Positions 52,912 through 63,199 of a stretch of DNA of 64,000 bases are shown in pieces (position 1 is the stretch's first letter; each line of letters starts with the position of its first letter). The DNA is from Aplysia californica (lineage: Eukaryota > Mollusca > Gastropoda > Aplysiida > Aplysiidae). The position numbers and the translations under genes were made by a program. The stretch covers positions 403,980-467,979 of the forward strand of contig NW_004797523.1 in the NCBI RefSeq assembly GCF_000002075.1. Reading direction: 5' to 3'. The notes under the pieces are model-generated. The model had not been told where the DNA came from. It was given only the letters and a program-made list of their open reading frames with translations, and did no database searches.

Positions 52912-53760
52912 TTAACCCTTAAGATTCTGGTCCCTGATAAATGTTTGCCCGATAAGCGCAATCCCGCGCGGCGCTCCACAGCTGGTCCCTGATCAGTCGT
53001 CGTTCCGCGCAGGCAACGCATTTCGTTTACGGCGGAGTCTGCATCTGTGCGCTAAAATGTGTGCGTGTCAATCTGCTTGTGCCTGAGTGTCCATCTCAAA
53101 CTTACTGCATTGTTTTGCAACGCGAGACGTTGGTAGAGATAACAGAGCGTCGGTTGAGACGTTCATCCAATGAAATATGAGCATTTTGACCCAGTTAGAC
53201 ATTTGAGGGACTCGAAAGGATATTCAGGGAATAGGACTTTCATCTTTCAATGCAAACACCTTTCCTTACTTTTCAAACGATCTAATTCTTACACCAAACG
53301 TTGTTTCCTGATGTAAATAATCATATTTGGTGGTTTTTGAACCATTGTCCTACCAGAGGGAGACATTTGAGAGCAACTGAATAAAATTTTTTTGGGGAAA
53401 TTATCCCATTTTTCCCCCCTTTCGAACGATAGCTGATAAGCAGCTGTTCGCAAGTTCATTCATAATAGGTGTGAAATCTGGAAAACTCTGGAAAAGTTAT
53501 TCGATTTGGTGTAACTTCCAATCTCAGCGTCTCTGATCTACCGACGAGGGGATAATGGGATTATTCGTGTGATCGTAACACTTATTCATTGATCGTATCA
53601 GTTTGCTATAAAAGATGAGGTGTTTCCCTGACCTGCCGCGGCACGCTCGCGTGACCAGTGCCTGACCCCGGCGCCCCACGGCACAAGCCCGCAGGCGACG
53701 TAAGTGGGTCATCGATCGATAAGAGCCCTCTTCCGGTTAACCCCGCAGGACTAGAGTTAA
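52912..53760. mobile_element. TTAA-bounded element, 849 bp
   Basis: Left TTAACCCTTAAGATTCTGG; right is the inverse of TTAACTCTAGTCCTGCGGGG, matching the end consensus of the 38424-38707 element. No coding capacity; the interior has GC-rich patches at both ends. Confidence 0.6.
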
Positions 53761-53970
53761 GTACTACCCAAAAAAATTCAACCAAAATCGCCCTTGGGGA
53801 ACATGCTTAATTTTAACCTAATAAAAGTCAAAAAGGTCAATTTTCGAATTTGTTAAAAGATGTCATTTATTTGTTGAGAATGAAAGAGATAGTCAAATGA
53901 AACACAGAAATACTTTTATTTTTAAAAGTGACCCATAGTTATCACTTAATTAGCATTTAAAGATTATAAA

Positions 53971-54598
53971 GGAAGAGGCTAGCCGTACTTAATGACGGCT
54001 AGACTGGCAGTCTAGCCGTACTTAAGTACGGCTAGACTTACAGTCTAGCCGTACTTATTCTTAATAATATGATGGCTAGACTGACCATTTACAAAAAATA
54101 GGCCTACTGAATTGTAAATATACATTTTTAGTGTGCAGTACCTAAAGTATTTGTATTTGAGACAAAACCAGGTTCCTTAATAACAGTGCATGTATTTTAA
54201 ACCTCCTGTTTTCTAATGTAAATAGGGCCTAAGATAAGTACGGCTAGACTGGCAGTCTAGCCGTACTTAAGTACGGGTAGACAGCCAGGCTAGCCGTACT
54301 TAAGGACGGCTAGACTGTCAGTCTAGCCGTACTTAATATTGATGGCTGAATTGTAAATGAAAATTTTAGTTTGCAATGCCTAAAGTATTTGTATTTCAGA
54401 CAAAACCAAAAGGTGCCTTACTGACTTGCATGTATTTGAACCTGAATAATAACTAGATCTAGATCTCATGAGACCTGTGTACTTAACAGGATTGAGTCGA
54501 TTGGGCCAAACCTAGATCTAAGTACGGCTAGACTGGCAGTCTAGTACGGCTAGACTCTCAGTCTAGCCGTACTTAAGTACGGCTAGCCACTTCGGATT
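53971..54598. mobile_element. Foldback-like element a, copy 2 (uninterrupted)
   Basis: Inverted match to 42251-42787 plus 45228-45266. It holds three clusters of TAGCCGTACTTAAGTACGG palindromes separated by two related spacers. It shows the state of element a before elements b and c entered copy 1. Confidence 0.85.
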
Positions 54599-55080
54599 AT
54601 AAAAGGTCAAGGTCATTGTCAAGGTCATCTTAAAAATATAGGGAGTTCAAATATGGTCGTGTTTGGTATCAAATTCAACATCTCAACAAGAAAAACACAG
54701 AATTTATGTTGTTAATGCAATTAACTTACATTTAAGTTACCTATTGGCGATAACACATGATTGAGATAATAATAATATACGTTTTAAAACAAAAAGATAT
54801 GGTGAGATCATATAAAACCTCAAAAATAAATCCTTGTTCGATCATAGCATGCAGCTCGGCTTTTGTATGCCAAGCTTCAGGAAAATTCTTTGGTAAACAT
54901 GGGAAGATAATTAAAAATAGTAAAATTAGGGCGAAATAAGACCTTTTCATGATTTCACATTTGGAACTCCCCACTTCCATTGTTTGAGTAATGGTTATAA
55001 GTGTATGACTTCTGCTATGTATGGGTTTCCTTCCTCTAGACTGGTTGCTCTGAAGAGCTATAGAGTCTTTCCTACCCTTG

Positions 55081-56794
55081 TTACTTAAGAACAAGTCTGT
55101 TTGCGTTGATTGGTAGAGAGCCAGTCCCCTTCCACTCCATCCGTGTCGTGGGCCAGGCACACTCAATGTGTAAACTAGAAGATACTGAGCTCGGCGGTTC
55201 CTTCACTAGGCCCAATTTAAATTGTGTCCGTTTCTGAAGCTTTTCATACTGTCCTCTGCAATGACAATGTATTCTGCAAGGGATGTTGTACTTGCAGCAA
55301 GTACAGGATTTGCATGGTGGAGTGCTGCTCTTACACGAACAGCGGATTTCACGTAGCAGTTCATCTGGGGCCGGAGCATTGTCAGTTATCACCTGACTCA
55401 TAATGTTTTCACTCACAGTAAAGTCGTAATCAACAACGTCAAAGACAGTGCGTAGATTAAGCCATTTACTAACCTGGTGATGCACTCTAAGGGTTTGGTA
55501 TTGTGCGGCTCTCTCTTTTGGGGCCATCCGTTCAAGTGGCACGTACTTTGGGGAGATGATATGTTGATATCGAAGATCAGTAAGGCTCAGGTTTGCGGTC
55601 CACTGCAGTAAAGGAATGACAAGAACTTGACTCCTAAGTCTGTGATGTCCTTTACATTGGCATCTGTTTGCCTCCAAAGTAGAGCTGTCAACTGTCCTTT
55701 TCTTCCAGTGACGACCCTAAGAGTCGCATCAATGCTTGCTTATTCTGAAGATTGGTAGGGAATGAATCTTTGTCAGTCCACAGATTTGTGCTGTGATGAA
55801 GATCAACGACTGGATGTGGTGTGTACGTAGTCTTTCTTCTCTTTTGCTCAGGTGCTTTGGTAGTTATAGTTTCATAACTGTCAAAGACGACACAAAGTCG
55901 AATAGCTGGCGTTCTGTTGTGGAGCAAACAGTTGACGAATGGCTGACACAATGTTTCCACTGTTCCACCCTTTATCCAGTTTAGACGATGAAGGATGTGG
56001 ATGCCATCATACACCAGATAATGAGGCTTGTTGTTGACATTATTTACAACAAAGTTTTGGGACGTGTTAATGATGTGATTGGCCAGGAGAGATTCGTTCG
56101 TCTTCCTCATACTCCCGTTGTCGTGAAATAAGGCAGGAGCCACAGGTGAAAACTAATACTTGAATAAAGAAGATTCAGGCCATTGAAAGCAGTCGCTGGT
56201 ACATCTCAGATGACATATAAAGATATTGTCGTTCAGGATTTGCACGGGTCTACGCATCACCTTGAATGTGACAGCTTGGTCACTTTTTAAAAAAGGAAAC
56301 CTTGCCATAGCACATACCAGTCATTTCAGCATGTACTTTCCTGCCAATCGAAAGTGCCTCTTTAACGTTTACCCTGCTATCGGCGACCACACCAGCTTTA
56401 GAGATATTAATTAAAGTTCCTTTCTTTTCCCTCTTTTTCCTTGCAGCAGCCTCCAGGCTGTCTGGGAAGTACATATATCCCATGCCACATCAACTCTTCT
56501 CACACCCTATAACTGCCTTTGAATGTAGGGTTCGAAAATGCTGGTTAAGTACTCAAGTAATGTCTCTGAAAGCTTTGTTCCATGCATCTGGACAATTGCA
56601 GCCATGTCAAGTACCTTGGCTTCAACTATCCAGCTTTCTTCAACAGTCGGCACTTGCAGAATCTCTGCAGCTGTTTCAAGGTCAGGTTCTGATGTGAAGT
56701 CTGCATATAAACACTTCAGATCAAACTCATCCTGCCCCAGGTCTGTGACGTCGAGCAGATCGTCTGGAATTGTGCAGAGATGGATCTGCACCAA
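55081..56794 (-). pseudogene. C-X-C-rich protein of a repetitive animal family, decayed
   Basis: Blocks on the minus strand follow one family's order. The N block (56794-56507) has EESWIVEAKVLDMAAIVQMH and LLEYLTSIFEPYIQRQL. A block at 56483-56280 has YFPDSLEAAARKKREKKGT. The next (56143-55688) has VFDSYETITTKAPEQKRRK and NKQALMRLLGSSLEE. The last (55677-55081) has MAPKERAAQYQTLRVHHQVS, VITDNAPAPDELLREIRCSC and CKSCTCCKYN...CRIHCHCRGQ. I know this architecture from multicopy, uncharacterised animal genes (FDxY...EQRRR, 'TDxxPAPxxLL', CxCxxxCxxxxCxCxxxGxxC). A PIN/FEN-like nuclease core is suspected from the acidic motifs, without proof. Blocks lie in different frames and the segment between the third and last blocks is missing, so it is broken. 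Confidence 0.65.
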
Positions 56795-58030
56795 ATTCGT
56801 CGACCTCCATTAGAACCTCAACGCTCCTGACTGGAGGAGTTGATTGCTGGGACCGAAGAAGTTGTTTTCTTCGTTTGAGTGCCCAGGGACATGAGGCAGA
56901 TCAGCAGGTCGGCTTTTCTTCCAGTTCTGACCTCCCCAACTCTGTTTACGTTTTACCTTGAGTTTGTTAACTGAAATTCTTCACTTTTTTAGTCTTTCTG
57001 TCACATAGACATATCCAGCACCCTCCCCCTAGTATAGCAAATCGAGTGTTCTTTAGTATCAGTCTAGCATAAAGCACAAAGGTCCCAGTTGATTTCTTGA
57101 CATCTTCTCTCATCCTCTCCTCTCGTTTCAGGAAATGCAACGTCACTTTCAAGGCGAGTGAATTGTCGTGCCATGGTTAATGAAGAAAAAAGTGATATGG
57201 ACATGTGCTTTTTTTATCGTTGACTCATGGAATAGTTTGTTGATAAAGTTCCTTTTTGAGTTGTTTTCTTAATTTGTATGCATAGTTTCTGTACATCAAG
57301 TGAAGAAATTATAAGTTGGATTTGCTCGACTCAAAGCCATACTTAACGTGCATTACGATGATGCTCAGTCATCATGTCCATTACTGTTTGTAAATGATGT
57401 TATTCTTTCGCTTATCCAACCCATTCATGGAACAGTAACACTTATTCCACAGAAAATTAAAACACTCACTCTCAAACAAAGTCTAAGAACGGAATATTAC
57501 AGCTGTTTTGTCATCAATCGCCATATCCTGCATTTGGTGTACCCAAAGAATTAGTAGGTTGTGGTCACAGTGGAGCACCATACTTTTTCGCCTATTTTGC
57601 TAGCGTTAGCGTTGTTATTGCAGTGATTGTTTTTAATTTCTCTACTCTATAGCGCTTATGATGGTATTTAATTTCTCTGCTTTAGTCTTTTGGCTAAATT
57701 AAAAAACTATTCACAACAGTTGCGCCTTATAATCGTAGTAAAACGGCGGCTCTGTGAACTTGTCCACGAAGCGTAGGTCTACCGGAAACGTGTGTGTGTT
57801 GAGTTTTCAAGCTTGAGTTTTCAGTGGAGAAAAGTGTTGTCAGCTACATCCGGCATGGGAGGCTGGGGTTTTTTGTATGGTGCGCGGTTTTGGTCAAATA
57901 GCTAAATGAGTGATTTTTAATTAGCTCTCACGCCTAATTAAATACCACCAGTAAATGGATCCCCCTCTCAAACAACTATTTTATGCACATACAATTGAAT
58001 GTGCATAGCCAAATGTCTCTAACACGTTGC
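56795..58030. other. Non-coding; possible upstream part of the C-X-C gene
   Basis: Minus frames near 56961-56800 could extend the N terminus. The rest to 58030 shows nothing recognisable; frames at 57348-57554 are unconvincing. Confidence 0.4.
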
Positions 58031-58284
58031 GCAGTTAAAACGGATTAATGAAAGGGACTAAAAAGAAAATCTGGGGGGTTACAGGGGGGCATGCCCCCCT
58101 GATTTTACACCCATAATTTGATATTTTACAGTTAGATTTGAAATTGTCTTGAAAATAATTGATTTGCGACAGTTTTAGTGGCTTTATGTGTGATCTGCAG
58201 CAAACAGTACAGCAGTTTGACCCCTGAAACAGTGCATCTGTGTGCGGGAGTGAAAGTAAAAATGTACCAAAACAAAATTTTAAA
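58031..58284. repeat. Dispersed element end with 20-bp palindrome
   Basis: Contains CAGGGGGGCATGCCCCCCTG at 58082-58101 flanked by CCCATAATTTGATATTTTAC, the inverted counterpart of 41040-41098. Confidence 0.6.
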
Positions 58285-58445
58285 ATAATGTTAAAACACA
58301 AAAGTAAATTAATTTGGTTGTCTGCAAAGATGCTACGGCTATTTAACTTTTTGAATCGAGCCGAACTATGCGGGTCGCCATTTTGTTTTAACCGGAAGTT
58401 CTCGCGCTACTCCTCTCTCTCTCTCTTTCTCTCTCTCTGTCCACT
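58285..58445 (+). repeat. E repeat, copy 2
   Basis: Same block order as 52055-52210, followed by a CT-rich tail in both copies. Confidence 0.7.
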
Positions 58446-58507
58446 GCCCACAGACAAAATTGTACGCTTTTAGTAGGCTACAGTTGTAATGGAACGTTTG
58501 TTCACGG

Positions 58508-58553
58508 CACAGAATTCTACAATTTTTCTGTTATCACAGTGTAGAATTCTGTG
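58508..58553. repeat. Hairpin with CACAGAATTCTACA arms
   Basis: Arms 58508-58521 and 58540-58553 are exact inverses with an 18-base loop; related to 46855-46890. Confidence 0.85.
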
Positions 58554-58697
58554 GTTTAGGGTGAACGCAAAATTTGTTGGCCTAGATCTAGGCTATATCG
58601 GTGAACGCGCACCGGGTGAGAATAGCCAAAAGACTCGCCTGCACTATTCTCACCCCGGGTGAGAATAGAGGTGGCCTCAGGATATACATTAATTATA

Positions 58698-59509
58698 CAG
58701 TCAAACCCGTAAGACGGCCACCCATTGTCAAGGAGAAAAGTGGCCGTATAAGACAGGTGGCCGTCTTAGGCAGGACTGATCAAGATGAAGAAAACAAACC
58801 ATTCCCATCTGAAGTCCCAATCGAAATTAGCCGCATTGTTGTTGCTTTTGTTGTTGGTTTGTATTTTGTTTGTCTTTTTTATTTTGTTGCTGATTTTGCG
58901 CAAGGGTGACAATAATATGAAATGTATAAGACGAAGAAGACCGAGTGCCATGATAAAACAAACACATGGGTTGCCACCACTCGGAGAACGAGCGACGCTT
59001 TTGTCACAAGTTCATGTTGACGTCCATTGTTACTTTGTTTCAGACTGGGTAAACAGTGACCACTCATCTCACTTACGATTTGTGTATGAGTTCTGGGCGG
59101 GGCTCATGGGTTATGAGGGATCACACGCTTATTTCACCAGCAGCTGAAAATTGGTAGATCTACCTATTGGTCAACAGTGGGAGGGGCCTACGCAACATGA
59201 TCGGTTGGGAGGGATAACCTTACAACAACGACAGGTGATTGAATTATGTCGGCTCGCCCACAACGCCAGGGGCCAATGCACAATTTAAGACAAAACGTAA
59301 TGGAGTCACTAAGGTGGCCGTCTAAGACAGGTGTTATTGCTTAGTGTGATAGGGATTGTGTGTTAAAATATGGTGGCCGCGGCCACGTTGGACAGGTGCC
59401 CGTTTTACACAGTTAAATTATATAGAAAAAACGCAAGGGGGGAAATGGAAAGTGGCCGTTTGTACAGGTGGCCGCCTTATAGAGGTGGCCGTCAGGGCAG
59501 GTTCGACTG
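58698..59509. mobile_element. Tc1/mariner (pogo-like) non-autonomous element
   Basis: The left end CAGTCAAACCCGTAAGACGG and right end, the inverse of CAGTCGAACCTGCCCTGACG, share CAGTCxAACC...GACGGCCACC. TA flanks both ends (58696-58697 and 59510-59511), the Tc1/mariner target duplication. Subterminal TAAGACAGGTGGCCG-type repeats recur at both sides. At 812 bp it has no transposase; the leucine-rich frame at 58785 is chance. Fragments of the family occur at 27860-27945 and near 30465 and 34245. Confidence 0.8.
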
Positions 59510-60599
59510 TACTTTGTTGAATTGAACGCTCTGTGACGCACACCACTACACTACACCACCACACGCACACAAAAAGAATCAAGTAAAAGTGTAAAAGTTA
59601 AAAGAAAAATCGATAACTAAGATATATATAGATATCTAGATCTAAATGACAGTGCAATGAAAAAGAAAAAAACATGCAATGAAAAACCAAACAAGTAACA
59701 AAAACAGAGGGGCGAGTGACACTGATATGTAAAATCATACCGATGCGCTGGGTATGTGAACACGCATGGGGTCCGTATTCTACTTTGTTTTGTCTTTTTT
59801 CGTTACTTTTTGAATTCCCAACGAAATAGCTTTTCATTTCCTTTTGTTTGGTGAATGTTCAAAATGGCGGCACCCAAATCGAACTCTTCTGTAGAAGGTG
59901 ACAAATTTTACTTCCTCTTTTAGATAGAATTGAGACTTTGACATCGGAGAGTTCACAAGGGTGTTAAAAGAGGATTATGGGAAGGCACGATTGAATACCC
60001 GTCAGCACTGAATGGTCCTTGTTTATGTTTTTCGCATCGAGGGGGAAGAAATGCGGGTCGTGGTGGATGCACGTGGGGTAGCGTGTTGATTTGACCTAAT
60101 TTTTAAATTGGCAATTGGCATACACGCTGCGCCATAGGGTTAGCGCATCATATTATTAAATATTCTTCTCAAAATATGGGGGATATGTGATGCGCTCACA
60201 TAATTACACCGCCATCTCAACCCTCCCTCCCCTCCCCCTCTCTCTCTCTCTCTCCCTCTCTTCTACATTTATTTAGTTGTTGTAGCTGCTCTAGGCCTCT
60301 GTCTAGTTAGGTTAGGTCTAGGAGATTGGCTCATCATTTGGATCTGTACTAGATTTAGAATCTAGTTGTACATATTACATGACTTTGAAGGTGTAGATCT
60401 AGCTTTAGTATTGGGTTTTACTGTTTGTTCTTGTTAAATAATAAAATTACAGCTCATTTCAGGGTCTATATAGACTAAAATAGCATTTTTTAAAAACGTC
60501 TTTAAAAATGGTTATTTTTCCCGCTCTCATGTCTTTTTTCTTTCAGAAGACCTTCCCTACAGAAGATCTTATAGTTTATAGCCAAGCAATACTGCTTGA
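59510..60599. other. Non-coding; CT run near 60236-60260
   Basis: No gene recognised. A short (CT)n lies near 60236-60260 and a small TAGATC patch near 59638. Confidence 0.5.
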
Positions 60600-60830
60600 A
60601 GCAATCCACCTTGTGAAAATGATGAAGTTAATGAAAGTGGAAGTGAGAATGATTTTATTTGTGATGATAACAGAGAAGCTGAAGACAGCATGGGTGAGAA
60701 AGAAGTGTGCATACAGTGCAAGACTGATGCTGATGGTGTATAGGTACAGTGCGAGTTGTGTGGCATGTCTGCTGTTGTGGCAGACAGGACCTCAGAGACA
60801 AGACCAAAGATGATATTCTTGCTTCTGCTT
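60600..60830 (+). pseudogene. Decayed exon with PHD-like cysteines
   Basis: One frame reads an acidic stretch, NESGSENDFICDDNREAEDS, then MGEKEVCIQCKTDADGV, a stop, and VQCELCGMS. C-x2-C...WVQC-x2-C is the start of many PHD fingers; here the tryptophan codon position is TAG. No second zinc half (H/C-rich) follows. It could be the end of a transposon protein, since PHD fingers are common there, or a host pseudo-exon. Confidence 0.4.
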
Positions 60831-62600
60831 GAGTTCATGTGCAGCTCATGTGTCCTCAACAGTCACATTTACACTCAAACTGTGCTCATATATGCACCAT
60901 TGTTTTTTTACCATCAAGACAGGAAAACTTTGTTTAAAAGGTTCATGTTACAAGGTTTGAATTAACTAAAAGTTTTGATAGTTTCGTATCCATGTGTTTC
61001 GTTTGTTTCCCAGAGTTGTCTTACAAAATACATATAGGCCTATATATAATATATTAGATATATAGTAGTCTCCGCCTAAACACACGTCATACAAAAGCAT
61101 GCTCCACTGAAACGCACGCTTTCGTCATCTGACGGGTTTTTTACTACATAATTTAGATGTACAAACACATGGTCACTCCCTCTAAAGGCACACTCCAATC
61201 CGCGAAGGGAAATCTGCACAGCTTGCATAGGACAAGCCTAGACAGCATGATATTTGGTGAGACTGTCCCTCACACCGAACAAAGAAAATGATTGACAGCG
61301 TTTTCAAACCCAACTTTCCAAAGAGAGTAAATAGGTCTAGGACTGGTCGGTGAAATGTTGGGTGACTGAAATGTTATCTGATTGGTCACTGGGTTTCTGA
61401 CAGGTGTTTGGGTGAGTGCATGTAATGTTTAGTTAGACCTAGGCCTATGATTCGAAACACGTGTGAATGCTCGTCCATGAATTTACGGTTAGGGGTGGTC
61501 GCTAGGAAAGTCATGTGGCTGGGCCGTCGACTCTTTGACTATCACCAACAGTTTCCTCTTACGCTCTCTGTTCCCGACATTTTATGGTGCATATTAATAC
61601 ATTTAATGTGTATTTCTCCCCCCACCCACCCACACGCCTTTTTGTATTCTTAACCGCAATCGGGGAATCCTTCACAAAACCGTCACATGTCGTCACATTA
61701 TCGCCTCAAAGTGACCCCCGCCCCAAAGGGAGGTCACTAGATTATCAAGGCAATGAGATGAGTGTGTCCCTTCCTCCCTTAGCAAAGGTTCATGTAAACG
61801 CACGCTCCGTATATAAACACACGCTAAAGAGCCCTCCCGAGCACAGTGCGTTCAGGCCGAGACTACTGTATATAAGTGGAACTCGGATTTAACGAGTTCG
61901 GATTCAACGAGAGGAGATAGATTCCCTGTTTTTTTTCTTCTTTAAAATCACTAAAAATAACCCGGATTCAACGAGCACTTCAATCAGCAAGCTCGGATTC
62001 AACGAGGTTGCTGCCTGGGGGAACAGCCCCCAAAGACGTGGCTTTGCTCATTTTTCTTCCAGAACGAACATTATCTATTCCCCGGAAACCATCCATTGCA
62101 CCTGCATCCTGAACTATTGTTCACTTAGCCGATTGAATGCGACCAATGAGCGGCCTTTTTTCATACCAACACATACGTTGTTGGGACCCGCACGTTTATG
62201 CTCTGGCGTGTGTCGGGGTCGGATGGGCGGCCTGCACACGTGTGGCTGTGTCGGGGAGGGGGGGGGGGGGCACCAGCGGTCCGGGCGTTGAACGTCGCAG
62301 AGATACAAACGTGTTCACAGTCTTTTTTTCCCCCTCAGCAACTGATCATTATTATATAAGCTAGTATTGACGTAGAGATCTACGCATTGAATTGAGCGCC
62401 CGTCTATGGAATCAAAAGTTGCCGCGTGCTAGGCTCTACACAGCAACACAACTTTTTGGCAAACAATCAAGATGACTCAAGCGTGCATTTGAACGAATTG
62501 GTCTTTTTTTTTACGCAGCTCATAATATGCAGGCATTTCAGACACTACTTATTACTTCTATTTACACATTATGTGCTGAGTGCCTGTAATAACCTTCACA
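60831..62600. other. Non-coding; pogo-like end near 61876-62010
   Basis: Near 61876 GTGGAACTCGGATTTAACGA and repeated CGGATTCAACGAG resemble pogo-like termini. No matching inverted end was found. A G run is near 62258-62270. Confidence 0.45.
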
Positions 62601-62780
62601 AGGACACTTTTTTAATTGGCTCAAAGAGAGGAGTGGCCCCTCTTGTTATGTACACTCTTTACTATAGGTATCTATGTATCGATACCTAGGCATCAATACC
62701 TGCCCATCACTAGTTTAGACAAAGAGTCTACATAACAAGAGGGGCCACTCTTCTCTTTGAGCCAATTAAAAAAGTGTCCT
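62601..62780. mobile_element. Long hairpin element (60-bp arms)
   Basis: Arms 62601-62660 and 62721-62780 are inverses at about 58 of 60 positions, from AGGACACTTTTTTAATTGGC inward. The 60-base loop contains a further small palindrome (GGTATC...GATACC). This is a foldback MITE; its transcript would be a long hairpin. Confidence 0.9.
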
Positions 62781-63199
62781 CAAAATTTGGTGGCGCCCTC
62801 TTCGCGAATGCGCACCCGTTGCGAATAGAGTTACCCTACTTTAGTTTTAAAAATCAAAGTGAAACTAGCAAGTTTTTGAATAAATTTAGGAAGAACGCTT
62901 TTTTAAAATGGTTACGCTGACAAAAAACCTCTGCCGGAGGAAGGGGTGATTGTTTTCTTCGTTTAATTTGACTTTAGAATGAAAGGCAAGAAGTCATTAG
63001 GCCTAAAATTAAAAAAAACCTAAAACTCCTCACTGAACGAACCCGAACTGCTGATGAACAGCAGTCGATCTGCGCACGCAAGGAGGTGCTATTCCTATTC
63101 CTCTTCTGGAAAAATGAAAGAGAGCTTGAAAACAGACTGCAGCGCCATCTGAAGCAAAGAGCGGACTTCCGGCGGACACTTTTTTGGCTGAGTGGACCA
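62781..63199. other. Non-coding, nothing recognised
   Basis: No exon or repeat boundary seen. Frames at 63086-63319 are short and overlap the repeat to the right. Confidence 0.45.

Noticed and set aside
58785-59147. Leucine-rich + frame that looks like a membrane protein
   Set aside because: Lies inside a TA-flanked non-autonomous element; hydrophobic run comes from TTGTTG repeats.
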